NCBI RefSeq assembly: GCF_001401755.1
Contig: NZ_KQ474109.1
Coordinates: 4,467-40,635 of the forward strand
DNA from: Aquimarina longa SW024
GTDB taxonomy: Bacteria > Bacteroidota > Bacteroidia > Flavobacteriales > Flavobacteriaceae
DNA: 36,169 nucleotides
Reading direction: 5' to 3'
This document shows, piece by piece, positions 14,708-22,090 of the stretch (position 1 is the stretch's first letter; each line of letters begins with the position of its first letter). The notes under the pieces were generated by a model that searched no databases, was not told where the DNA came from, and saw nothing but the letters and a program-made list of their open reading frames with translations. Made by a program: the position numbers and the translations under genes.

Positions 14708-15100
14708 ATGAGAAATATGAAAGAAGTAAACTGTTGTTTAGTCATTATTTTAATATGCACATTGTTTAGTTGTGGAAATACCGAAAAACCTAAAGTAACA
14801 AAAGCAATTGAAAAAGTAGAAAAACCATCTGAAAATGCTAATAATTTAAGAGCATTAAAAGAAATCAAAACAGAATCTAAAATTAAGAATGCTTTTATTT
14901 CCGATGATAGTATTTTGTACGTAGAAGTTTTAGATGATGGAACATCTAGAGATGGATATGCAGATTACTTGTGTCAAGTTCTTTTAGATTTCAAACCTAT
15001 AAACCTTGAAATTAAAGTAATAAAGTATGAGCCTAAAAAAGAGCTAAAGAATGGTGTTTTTAATAGAATTATTTTAGGAGAGAGTAACTGTAAATATTAA
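14708..15100 (+). CDS. small lipoprotein, unknown function
   Basis: This 130-residue protein has a signal peptide ending in the lipobox LFSCG (Cys at about residue 22), then a Lys/Glu-rich linker and a compact C-terminal domain (about 50-130) with SILYVEVLDDGTSRDGYADY and later FNRIILGESNCKY. Such lipoproteins are common in Flavobacteriia. The function is not recognised. The start context CGATGAGAAATAT is nearly identical to that of the next gene. A second in-frame ATG three codons later is an alternative start. Confidence 0.65.
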   Translation: MRNMKEVNCCLVIILICTLFSCGNTEKPKVTKAIEKVEKPSENANNLRALKEIKTESKIKNAFISDDSILYVEVLDDGTSRDGYADYLCQVLLDFKPINLEIKVIKYEPKKELKNGVFNRIILGESNCKY

Positions 15101-15114
15101 AGTTCAAATAAACG

Positions 15115-15273
15115 ATGAGAAATATTCAAGTATCTGGAAGCAATGAAGAATTAAAAAAAGTAATTGCTTTTTGTAAAAAAAATAAAATTTCATATTCAAT
15201 CACAAATCAAAAGATGGAAGATTTCGAATTTCCAAAAACCAATTTCAAAGATGTTAAAAATCAATCAGAATAG
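15115..15273 (+). CDS. 52-aa small cytoplasmic protein
   Basis: ATG at 15115 opens 52 codons to TAG at 15271-15273. The product (MRNIQVSGSNEELKKVIAFC and a Lys-rich remainder) is predicted as a beta-strand, a helix and another strand, with no membrane segment. The N-terminal pattern I-Q-V-S-G-S-x-E-E-L-x-K-V-I is that of a compact alpha/beta domain, but the family is not recognised. Support comes from the start context shared with the lipoprotein gene just upstream and from placement between two genes on the same strand. Confidence 0.5.
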   Translation: MRNIQVSGSNEELKKVIAFCKKNKISYSITNQKMEDFEFPKTNFKDVKNQSE

Positions 15274-15306
15274 ATCAAACTAAAAGTATAATACATAAAC
15301 GATGAA

Positions 15307-15861
15307 ATGAAAAATTCTTTAAAAGAAAAATATGGTTTTGAAACACGAATAGCTACATATAAAGAAATTGAAGATCTTGCAGAGTTTTTAGCAAATCAAA
15401 ACTTGAAAAATAAACTAAAAAGCAAAAGTCTTTCTAGTATAGAAGAGAATAGAACAAGAATTATTGAACTAATTGACAATACAGTTATAGTGCAAGATTA
15501 CAAAAAATTTGATGTATCTATTTACTTATACAATTATAGTCAACAATATAACCAAAATGAAGTTATGTCCATTCCTTTTAGAGTTTTAAAAACAAAATTT
15601 GGTATGGAAACGTTAACACAGAACGATATAGTTTTCAAATTAAAAGATCTTCAAAAAGAAAAGTATCGCAAAAAAGTAAAAACAAAAGGGAGACAGAAAA
15701 GACCAATGGATGAATCAATCGAAAAAACAATTCAAGTTAAAAAATATTTAGAAAAACATACTTTAAAAAATATAGCAGGAATTTGTAATGAATTCGGGTT
15801 TTCAAAAACAACATTTTACCGTGTCAGTAAATGGATCGACTCACATAAATTAAAAATCTAA
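15307..15861 (+). CDS. HTH DNA-binding protein, possible regulator
   Basis: This 184-residue protein is mostly helical and basic. Its C-terminal part (about 145-178) contains TLKNIAGICNEFGFSKTTFY, a recognisable helix-turn-helix of the resolvase/Tn3-type HTH_7 or simple repressor class. The region before it (VKTKGRQKRPMDES, about 122-136) is a basic linker. There is no catalytic serine domain, so it is not a complete resolvase. A regulator of the nearby divergent region is plausible. The conserved CGATGA context upstream would give only a two-codon frame (ATG AAA TGA at 15302), so translation more likely begins at 15307. Confidence 0.6.
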   Translation: MKNSLKEKYGFETRIATYKEIEDLAEFLANQNLKNKLKSKSLSSIEENRTRIIELIDNTVIVQDYKKFDVSIYLYNYSQQYNQNEVMSIPFRVLKTKFGMETLTQNDIVFKLKDLQKEKYRKKVKTKGRQKRPMDESIEKTIQVKKYLEKHTLKNIAGICNEFGFSKTTFYRVSKWIDSHKLKI

Positions 15862-15902
15862 TAACATATATTTATCTATTGAAAGATTAAAAGGAAATGA
15901 AA

Positions 15903-16166
15903 TTATTCTAAAGCCCAAAATATAGTATTACTCAATTTTTCTAAATCAACTCTTTCATAAAATTGAATATATTTACTATTAATACACACGGATTGTATTT
16001 GATTGGCATCTTCTGGAAGTTTATCTACAAACTTGATTGTATAATTCTGACCTTTGCCAGTAACTTTATGATATTCTAATAATGTATCTTCAATTCCTAT
16101 TTCTGTCATTTGCTGTTTTTCAATAACACTACGAGTTTCAAAAATAATACCAATTTTATAAACCAT
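15903..16166 (-). CDS. 87-aa protein of unknown function
   Basis: From ATG at 16166 the frame encodes 87 residues (MVYKIGIIFETRSVIEKQQM to ...NTIFWALE). A start 22 codons upstream is open but would overlap the divergent plus-strand gene and adds a Trp/Phe-rich stretch unlike the rest, so the shorter start is chosen. It is soluble and mixed alpha/beta, with FVDKLPEDANQIQSV in the middle. It is the only minus-strand gene inside the cargo cluster. I recognise no family. Confidence 0.5.
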   Translation of the reverse strand: MVYKIGIIFETRSVIEKQQMTEIGIEDTLLEYHKVTGKGQNYTIKFVDKLPEDANQIQSVCINSKYIQFYERVDLEKLSNTIFWALE

Positions 16167-16210
16167 AATTATGGGATGCGAAATCTCATAATGTATTCTT
16201 AAAAAAAAAT

Positions 16211-16495
16211 ATGACCACACTACCAACAACACGCGATCTTTGGAGTATCCTATTTATTAGTGGATTAATATTAATACTTTATGGTATTTCAAAACAGTAT
16301 GAATATAAACGCCTTGTAGAGGACTATTCTACTCAATCGGGTATACTACGTTATCAATTGGAGGAAAACAGGAATAAGCTTAAATTTTTCACTAACGAAT
16401 CAACTGATGCATCGAAAAGTATTCATGAAAAAATTACACTAAATACAGAAAGTCAAAACAAAAAAACTGAAATTGAAGTTGAGTATGAAATTTAA
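16211..16495 (+). CDS. membrane/coiled-coil protein, possibly the N-terminal part of a broken gene
   Basis: This 94-residue product has one membrane helix (about 11-26, WSILFISGLILILYGI) followed by a charged coiled-coil stretch. After the TAA at 16493-16495 the same reading frame continues open without a break to 16963, through another membrane helix and a zinc ribbon. The next protein has no ATG start in that frame. Either the two products come from one gene interrupted by a nonsense codon, or the second uses a TTG start. The function is unknown. Confidence 0.5.
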   Translation: MTTLPTTRDLWSILFISGLILILYGISKQYEYKRLVEDYSTQSGILRYQLEENRNKLKFFTNESTDASKSIHEKITLNTESQNKKTEIEVEYEI

Positions 16496-16591
16496 AAAAA
16501 AAAGTACGATATCTTAAATATTGAAAAAAACTACAAATCAAAATTTCACAAAAACGAAAATTTAATCTACCTATCAGTCATCATTTTTGGC

Positions 16592-16963
16592 TTGTTTTTT
16601 TCATTAATCGGACTCATTCAATTCATTAAAAAACAAGTATTTAAAGACAAAATACTTTATTCTGAATATATCAATCTAAAAGTAAAACATCCTAAATGTC
16701 AAAGTTGTGGAATGTATCTTATAGATGATGATAAATTTGATAAAGAAAGTAACTATTGCTCAAATTGTTATAATACTGAAGGGTTTATTGATAAAGATAT
16801 TTCATTATCTAAATTTTTAGAAAAAATTGAAGAGCAATTATTGTTAAAAGGGTTTAAGGAGTCAGAAATTAAATCTAGATTAAAAAAAGTTCCAAATTTA
16901 ATGAGATGGAGAAAAAAATTCGACTGGGAAAAAACTACATTTCAAATTAACCAAGAGAAATAA
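16592..16963 (+). CDS. zinc-ribbon membrane protein, start uncertain
   Basis: The frame ending at 16963 encodes a zinc ribbon of the PF12674 type (CQSCGMYL and, 20 residues later, YCSNCYNTEGF), about residues 36-67, followed by a helical C-terminus with a Trp-rich end. A membrane segment (YLSVIIFGLFFSLIGLIQFI) lies mostly before the TTG at 16592, so the true protein must begin upstream. The frame is open from 16496 but has no ATG there. It is therefore either the downstream half of the 16211 gene or starts at a rare codon. The role is unknown; zinc ribbons of this type are often in small regulators. Confidence 0.5.
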   Translation: MFFSLIGLIQFIKKQVFKDKILYSEYINLKVKHPKCQSCGMYLIDDDKFDKESNYCSNCYNTEGFIDKDISLSKFLEKIEEQLLLKGFKESEIKSRLKKVPNLMRWRKKFDWEKTTFQINQEK

Positions 16964-17275
16964 TCCCCAAAAGTTTAGAAAGACTATAGCGACACTTATA
17001 TTGAAGGACAAAAGGTAAGTTTGTTTTTTGAATATTAGGTTATAGGCTATTTTTAAATATAGAACAATTAAAAAATAAGGGGATTTGATAGATCACTATA
17101 TCAGATGCCCTTCAGCATAATTTTTATAAAACCAATCCTTGTTCTTCTGCTAATTCCTTTTCCCAACTTGGTTTTCCTTCAGAAAGCCACTGAAAATAAT
17201 ATTTAAGAAAACTCTGTAAAAATACTTGGTCTTATTTACAAAAAACTGATCACCCCTTCTAATGTAGCAATACCA
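16964..17275. other. intergenic stretch with the tail of a decayed gene
   Basis: This 312-bp stretch lies between the zinc-ribbon gene and the next minus-strand frame. It carries an open minus-strand fragment (17231-17124) ending WLSEGKPSWEKELAEEQGL, followed by VL and a TAA. No start is present and stops lie in all frames just upstream. This looks like the C-terminal tail of a gene that has decayed. Nothing else recognisable was seen, and no clear terminator hairpin. Confidence 0.4.
17124..17231 (-). pseudogene. remnant of a gene, C-terminal 35 codons
   Basis: Reading the minus strand from 17231, 35 codons run to TAA at 17126-17124. The segment SFLKYYFQWLSEGKPSWEKE is protein-like, with Trp, Pro and Glu/Lys usage, yet it lacks any start and is preceded in frame by a stop. 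Other frames just upstream (VNKTKYFYRVF) also look coding-like, suggesting frameshifts. The source family is not recognised. Confidence 0.3.
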
Positions 17276-17458
17276 TTAAAAAAAGGAATCAGACACATTG
17301 AATGGCATTAATTGATAAGTTGTTCCATTAATCACTAAATTTTCAGGATCAGATTGATTAATACAATTAACAGCTACATATATTAACTGATATGTTTTTC
17401 CTGTAATATCTAGCAAAAAACTACTAATATGTGTGTTTTTTGAATTTAAATTCCACAA
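17276..17458 (-). pseudogene. short frame of uncertain status, possibly a decayed gene
   Basis: This 60-codon frame overlaps the last bases of the PP-loop gene and would start at TTG. The product is mostly beta-like (TGKTYQLIYVAVNCINQ, NLVINGTTYQLMPFN). It runs into a region of stops with further coding-like scraps (17124-17231), so it may be the head of the same decayed gene or a small real protein. No family is recognised. Confidence 0.3.
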
Positions 17459-18264
17459 AGACCATCACATTCTTCGATTAATTCTGGAAATATATTAAGT
17501 TGTTTAGAAGCCAGTTCTTTACCCTTAATCAAGTCAATAATCACTTCTTTTAGAGGTCTACAAGAACGATGTAAATAACACTCACCCTGAATCTTTGGGT
17601 AGTTTCTAATTTTCTCATCCAAGGTAACCGCAGCATCAAAATTATCAGGTTCATTTTGATAAATCCAGATCCAATACTTGTCGGAATGATAAGGACATAT
17701 GATACAACTTGAACGTATCGGAACAGGGATATTTTTAGCCTTAAAATTATTGATGCAATCGATACGTCTAATTCTTTTTTCTATCAAAGGAAACCGATGT
17801 GTTAAGTATCTGACATTCGATGCTTTCATTCGTTGCATTTCATCGTAACTGATCCCTAGCCATAGACTAATACTATCACCTTTTGAAGTAACTTCTCTTA
17901 TACGTTTACGAACAGGTCTTATCTTATAATCTGCGGTACATTGGCGTCTTAAAATTCCTTTTTTTCCTGTTATTGGATTTCGAGTATAATAAGGTACTCC
18001 TTCATATCGCTTTCTCTCTCCATTCATATATGAAAGAGCATCTTTATAAATAGTTCCTGAAGACACCACATCAATTGTGAAATTATACTCTTTATCCACA
18101 TAATTTATTAGCCAATCTAAGTAACGATATACTCCTTTTGGTTCATTCCCTGTATCAGAGAAAATAGCCTGTGTAGGAATCTTATCAAACGCTCCATCAA
18201 GACCACGTAATAGTAGATCTGTTGATTGTATTCCTGCTCCTAATGAAATAATATGATGTTCCAT
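17446..18264 (-). CDS. PP-loop ATPase, phosphoadenosine-phosphosulfate reductase-like family
   Basis: This 272-residue protein begins with a variant PP-loop, S7-L-G-A-G-I-Q-S-T15, in place of SGGKDST. AIFSDTGNEP (33-42) follows, as in the PAPS-reductase/DndC superfamily. R-R-Q-C109-T with KIRPVRKRIRE is the usual downstream element, and cysteines C187-x-x-C190-P with a later CYLHRSC could bind an iron-sulfur cluster. Family members activate substrates by adenylation for sulfur or amine transfer. Phage-encoded ones are suspected in nucleic-acid modification. The substrate here is unknown. It lies 12 bases downstream of the packaging-type ATPase gene and closes the operon. Confidence 0.8.
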   Translation of the reverse strand: MEHHIISLGAGIQSTDLLLRGLDGAFDKIPTQAIFSDTGNEPKGVYRYLDWLINYVDKEYNFTIDVVSSGTIYKDALSYMNGERKRYEGVPYYTRNPITGKKGILRRQCTADYKIRPVRKRIREVTSKGDSISLWLGISYDEMQRMKASNVRYLTHRFPLIEKRIRRIDCINNFKAKNIPVPIRSSCIICPYHSDKYWIWIYQNEPDNFDAAVTLDEKIRNYPKIQGECYLHRSCRPLKEVIIDLIKGKELASKQLNIFPELIEECDGLCGI

Positions 18265-18276
18265 AGTACTTATTCT

Positions 18277-19188
18277 TTATTGTATTTCTGTAGTTCTAGA
18301 ATCATGATATCTAGTAAAATCACAAATCAACTTGATAATTGCAGTATTACGATCTTTATATTTCAACCTTCCTTTAAAATCACGTTCATTTAAAAGCATA
18401 CGTACTTTTTTTCCTTCTTCCTGATCGATATATCTTTTGCATGCTCTTATAAAGGCAGCTCGACTGCACCCCATAATCTTACGTTGTCGCATATTGACAT
18501 ACACAAAAAAACTCTTCTTTACCTTGTACTCTTCTTCTGTAATCTTACCTTCAGTAAAAGCACGTGAGCATAAATCATATTGTTCATCAACGATAAGCTG
18601 TGCTATACGCACCATTTGATATTTGGGAATACGATTTCTATATCGTATGACATCATCCACTTGATGATGCAAACGAAGCCAAGTACAATTTTGCCACTCG
18701 GAAGTGGTAATTTTTGCGATGGACTGATGTGTCAGCAAAACATCAATTCCTTTATGTCGTACGGTACACAATGCACCTATCATCGATTGTCCTTTCGCTC
18801 CCGCCATATAGTGATCGATATCATCTAGCACAATCATTCCATTTTTAAAATGCTTTAGAATCTTATCAACTATTTCCTTTTTATCATCATCATTCATTGG
18901 TGTACCATCAGGGTTAAATGGTCTTATCCGTCTACACGATACTGCCGTTAATGCTTTGATGTAATTTGGGTTTAATGTTCTAAACTCAGGATAATCGTCA
19001 TCGTTTGTATCAAAGGCTAACACCTTGCGACCTTTCTTTCTAATAGAAGGATTATCTTTTAGGTATTTTTTGATTTCCAGTTTGTTTCTGTAAGTTTTCC
19101 CAACGCCCGTCTCTCCACATACCACCACAATTACGTTTTGTCGTTCTAGATCCTCTTTTTTATAGTGTATCGGTTTTCTACCTTTCAT
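18277..19188 (-). CDS. FtsK/HerA-type P-loop ATPase, candidate genome-packaging ATPase
   Basis: This 303-residue protein has Walker A G25-E-T-G-V-G-K-T32, Walker B MIVLDDID (118-125) and a conserved Gln in VLLTHQS (near 155), the pattern of the FtsK-HerA superfamily to which A32-type packaging ATPases and Zot-like proteins belong. The C-terminal third is Arg/Lys-rich (MRQRKIMGCSRAAFIRACKR). There is no membrane segment, as in soluble packaging ATPases and unlike FtsK or most conjugation couplers. No terminase is seen in the window, so this is the natural candidate to pump DNA into a tailless capsid. That role is an inference. A Zot-like assembly ATPase is the alternative. Confidence 0.75.
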   Translation of the reverse strand: MKGRKPIHYKKEDLERQNVIVVVCGETGVGKTYRNKLEIKKYLKDNPSIRKKGRKVLAFDTNDDDYPEFRTLNPNYIKALTAVSCRRIRPFNPDGTPMNDDDKKEIVDKILKHFKNGMIVLDDIDHYMAGAKGQSMIGALCTVRHKGIDVLLTHQSIAKITTSEWQNCTWLRLHHQVDDVIRYRNRIPKYQMVRIAQLIVDEQYDLCSRAFTEGKITEEEYKVKKSFFVYVNMRQRKIMGCSRAAFIRACKRYIDQEEGKKVRMLLNERDFKGRLKYKDRNTAIIKLICDFTRYHDSRTTEIQ

Positions 19189-19235
19189 AGATTTATTCTT
19201 TAGTATTTCTATCTTCTACTATTTTCAAGAATTCC

Positions 19236-20108
19236 TTAGTTTACACTCGGTTCTTCATCATCATATACAGTTTCAATGACAGCTTCTGACTCCTCAGACT
19301 CTATTATCTTTTGGAGATCAGGCTCAGAATTCTCATGAACTTCTTCATAAGTAGTATCTGATATATCATCTTCAATATTTTCTTGGTCTACATCGGTATC
19401 TGGATCTGGATAGTCTTTCTCTTTTTGTACGATATCTAAAATACGATCAAATAAAATCTCATTTTCACCACGCACTTCCAAAACTACTTGTGCTTTTTTC
19501 ATTAGAATGGATAAAATAGCTCCTGTTAGTTGCTGCTCTGGAGTAAGCTTTTTTGCTTTCTTCTTTAGGATAGCTACAATCAAAGGTTTTAACATTGCCT
19601 TATCATCCTTATCAAGTATTATCCGCTGTAGATTCTTTTCATTCTGCTGATCAATCAGCTCTACGATTTCATCAAAATCATAAAAATCCTTATGCTTCTT
19701 AATTTTCATCAAAAAACCACCGCCAACACTCAATACATTATTGGTCATTCCCAATATGGTATCGGCAGCTTGTTTTGCTGTAGCTGTAGGCAATTCAAAT
19801 TCTGACTCCGAATGCTGTTTATCATCCGTAACTGTATCATTCCCTATATCTTGTTCTGGAGCATCTAAAGGAGTAGAATCTATTACAGGTTCTTTACTGT
19901 TTTGATGGTATTCTTCTTTTTGTTCAGGTTTCCAAGCGTTCCAGTTTTTAGAACTATTTTCGTGAATATCTTTTTCTATGACCGCTTGATTTAAAGGACT
20001 ATCGTGTTCCGATTGCAATTCTTCAAAATCAATCGTATCTGGATCTTTTGTAAGCACATCTACTACTTCTTTTTCAATATCATTCATGTCGTATCTAATT
20101 TTTAGCAA
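19236..20108 (-). CDS. acidic helical protein of unknown function
   Basis: This 290-residue protein has acidic, poorly structured ends (1-95 and 225-290, rich in Asp, Glu and Ser) around a helical core (about 98-222). The core has a glycine motif, MTNNVLSVGGGFLMKIKKHK, and a basic stretch, LIVAILKKKAKKLTPEQQ. The core could be membrane-associated around VLSVGGGFL, but the hydrophobic stretch is short. It lies directly upstream of the ATPase gene and overlaps the DnaA-like gene by 14 bases. I recognise no family. A scaffolding or packaging accessory protein is possible from position. Confidence 0.55.
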   Translation of the reverse strand: MLKIRYDMNDIEKEVVDVLTKDPDTIDFEELQSEHDSPLNQAVIEKDIHENSSKNWNAWKPEQKEEYHQNSKEPVIDSTPLDAPEQDIGNDTVTDDKQHSESEFELPTATAKQAADTILGMTNNVLSVGGGFLMKIKKHKDFYDFDEIVELIDQQNEKNLQRIILDKDDKAMLKPLIVAILKKKAKKLTPEQQLTGAILSILMKKAQVVLEVRGENEILFDRILDIVQKEKDYPDPDTDVDQENIEDDISDTTYEEVHENSEPDLQKIIESEESEAVIETVYDDEEPSVN

Positions 20109-20514
20109 TAAATTGGATAATAGCGTCTTCTAAATTTTTATATATTTCTGTAAAGTTTTTGTGGAACTTCGGGATTGATAATAGTTCTTCACATTTATTG
20201 TGATGATAAATAGCAGCTCTTTTAGATTGTTCAAAATCCTTTCCTAATTGTTTATAGCTTCTATTGGTATATTTCTTGATCAAATGGTATGCAGCCATTC
20301 GAGAATAATTAGTTTCATGTTCATACAATTGCTTACTTTTAGAAATGATAAAACTGATGAGTTTTTTTACATCTTGGGATTCATTTCTAAAAGTTCCTTT
20401 TCCTGATAATTTCTCGATAATTTGCGTGGTTTTAGAGATTCCAAATTTGGAAATCAATTCATCAATACCTTTTTGTAAATCTGAATAATTAACATTCTTT
20501 TTTTTATCATTCAT
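20095..20514 (-). CDS. DnaA domain IV-like DNA-binding protein (copy 2)
   Basis: This 139-residue protein has a helical N-terminus (LQKGIDELISKFGISKTTQI, about 13-32). A domain at about 48-112 resembles the DnaA C-terminal DNA-binding domain: SRMAAYHLIKKYTNRSYKQL, then GKDFEQSKRAAIYHHNKC, parallels the R..AMYL.R..T..SL..IG..FGGRDHTTV.HA pattern. The GRDH signature itself is replaced by QSKR. The AAA+ part of DnaA is absent. It is clearly paralogous to the 153-aa protein two genes upstream. A replication-initiator or origin-binding role is inferred. Confidence 0.68.
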   Translation of the reverse strand: MNDKKKNVNYSDLQKGIDELISKFGISKTTQIIEKLSGKGTFRNESQDVKKLISFIISKSKQLYEHETNYSRMAAYHLIKKYTNRSYKQLGKDFEQSKRAAIYHHNKCEELLSIPKFHKNFTEIYKNLEDAIIQFIAKN

Positions 20515-20526
20515 ATCTCAAGTATA

Positions 20527-21099
20527 TTAAAGGGTTTCCGCCAGCTTTTTAGCGTTCTTTTTTTTTGAGGTTTTGTTTTTTCTATCTTGGCTTTTAAAAT
20601 TCTCACCTATAGATATCAGTTGATAGCATGGAATATGAGTGCTAATACGTGTCAATTTCAATGTCCCTAGAATCGTGGTATTCCATGATAATGAAGCTTG
20701 AAGCCCCATGCTTTTTAAATCAGATTCCCAAATATGCTTAGTCCATTTGATTCTTTTTAGAGCTTCTAAAATCTCAACATCACTTGTTGTAGTGCGTTTT
20801 ATTTTTTGTATCAGATTGTTACGAATGGCTGTTAAAAGTTCAATATCCATTACTTCCAAAAACACCTTCTTTTGTTGATCATCTTTAAGGTTATAATCTA
20901 TCGATTGAAGGTCTAAAGAGCGTTCATGAAAATCTATGATTTTTTTCTTAATCACTTGTTTCAAATGATATTTGCTAATTCCATTGTCAATTAAAAATTC
21001 TTGAAATTTTATTTTTCTATGTTTCATAACAATACTGTTCTTTGATTGATGATGGAATACACAAGGATCAAGAGACTTTTGTATCAGCTCTTTTATCAT
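20527..21099 (-). CDS. partner of the DnaA-like protein (copy 2), unknown
   Basis: This 190-residue protein is helical in its first 110 residues (KIKFQEFLIDNGISKYHLKQ, then acidic/hydrophobic helices). A C-terminal winged-helix-like part (about 104-170) contains VEILEALKRIKWTKHI, a later LKSMGLQASLSWNTTILG, and then SIGENFKSQDRKNKTSKKK. It parallels the 157-aa protein at 21613-22086, with the same IKFxxFLxxN start and the same ILExLxx...LxxMGxxxxxxxxTxxG end, so the two are paralogues. Each is followed by a DnaA-like gene. A DNA-binding partner of that protein is a fair guess. Confidence 0.6.
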   Translation of the reverse strand: MIKELIQKSLDPCVFHHQSKNSIVMKHRKIKFQEFLIDNGISKYHLKQVIKKKIIDFHERSLDLQSIDYNLKDDQQKKVFLEVMDIELLTAIRNNLIQKIKRTTTSDVEILEALKRIKWTKHIWESDLKSMGLQASLSWNTTILGTLKLTRISTHIPCYQLISIGENFKSQDRKNKTSKKKNAKKLAETL

Positions 21100-21108
21100 A
21101 TTATTGGA

Positions 21109-21570
21109 TTATGAGCTTATTTTTGCGATAAACTGAAGGATACTTTTTTCTAAAACAGTATACTTTTTAACAAAAGGTCTATTCAACTGTGGCATACTTA
21201 TATATTCCCTACACTTATTGGTATGGTAATGCACTACAGACTTAGCATCATTAAAATGTTGTCCTATCTGATGATAACTTAAAGATGTATGTTGCTTTAA
21301 TAAATAATAGCTTGCCATTCGTACCTCTTTACTGTACTTTTTAAAGCTCCCATCATCTTCTATAGTATTAGCTCCTTCAAAGATGGAAGAAGCTTCAGAT
21401 AGTATAAAAGTGAAGAACAATTGATCCCATTGTTTTTTTGCTTTTTCAACTATTGGATCTTTAGATAACTGCTCCAAAATGTCTATTGCTTTAGAAATTC
21501 CAAACTTACAAACCAACTTATCTATATTTTGCTGTAAATCAAGAAATTCTCTGTTTGTTATTTTCTCCAT
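21109..21570 (-). CDS. DnaA domain IV-like DNA-binding protein (copy 1)
   Basis: This 153-residue protein shows the same layout as the 139-aa copy: LDLQQNIDKLVCKFGISKAI near the N-terminus, then VRMASYYLLKQHTSLSYHQI and GQHFNDAKSVVHYHTNKC (about 83-120). The latter stretch parallels DnaA domain IV with its recognition helix but lacks GRDH. The two copies end alike, in ILQFIAK or IIQFIAK. No nucleotide-binding motif is present. It is probably a small initiator or regulator that binds repeats. The 49-bp repeats at the right edge of the window are possible targets. Confidence 0.68.
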   Translation of the reverse strand: MEKITNREFLDLQQNIDKLVCKFGISKAIDILEQLSKDPIVEKAKKQWDQLFFTFILSEASSIFEGANTIEDDGSFKKYSKEVRMASYYLLKQHTSLSYHQIGQHFNDAKSVVHYHTNKCREYISMPQLNRPFVKKYTVLEKSILQFIAKISS

Positions 21571-21612
21571 TTCTATATGTTTAATATGTGTAAATCCATG
21601 GCTGTTGATTTT

Positions 21613-22086
21613 TTAGTGTAATGGAATGATATCATATCGGTAATAAAAAAGAGATGTTTTTTTAAGCACATACTTTCCAATTACAGTACTTCTGCCTATT
21701 TTACTTTTTACGCCCATTTCTTGTAATTTTGATCTTGAAATCCCTTTGGTTCTTCCCATTTTCACTAATTCTTCTAAAATCATTGTATCAGATTTTATAG
21801 ATTTCCCTTTTTTTTGGGCTAGTGGTACGACTAAAGGCTCATTATTTGTCAACTGATCTTCATATTCTTCTTCAATATCTTCAAGGATTTCAATATCTAA
21901 TTGCTCTATTAATTCTAATAATTCTTGAAGGTCTGGCTCATGAATAGTATCTATTAACTCATGAAAACGATAAAATATATTGATCTTTTCTTGTAATGGC
22001 TGTGGTAATTTTTTAACCATTAAACTATTTTCTTTTAAAAACTGCTTGAATTTAATTTCGTTATATTCCATGTTTTTTAATTTCAT
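21613..22086 (-). CDS. partner of the DnaA-like protein (copy 1), unknown
   Basis: This 157-residue protein begins YNEIKFKQFLKENSLMVKKL. An acidic helical middle (about 45-88, with EILEDIEEEYEDQ) follows, then a C-terminal winged-helix-like region (about 100-150) with ILEELVKMGRTKGISRSKLQ and EMGVKSKIGRSTVIGKYVL. It is paralogous to the 190-aa protein downstream. An in-frame internal ATG five codons in (MEYNEIK) is an alternative start. It directly precedes its DnaA-like partner gene, so the order partner/DnaA-like is repeated twice. Confidence 0.6.
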   Translation of the reverse strand: MKLKNMEYNEIKFKQFLKENSLMVKKLPQPLQEKINIFYRFHELIDTIHEPDLQELLELIEQLDIEILEDIEEEYEDQLTNNEPLVVPLAQKKGKSIKSDTMILEELVKMGRTKGISRSKLQEMGVKSKIGRSTVIGKYVLKKTSLFYYRYDIIPLH

Positions 22087-22090
22087 TATA

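Noticed and set aside
15307..15861. Site-specific resolvase
   Set aside because: Only the C-terminal HTH looks resolvase-like. No catalytic serine domain is present, so it is listed as a DNA-binding protein.
18277..19188. Conjugation coupling protein (VirD4/TraG) or FtsK proper
   Set aside because: There is no membrane segment, it is much shorter than those families, and no relaxase or type IV secretion gene is nearby.
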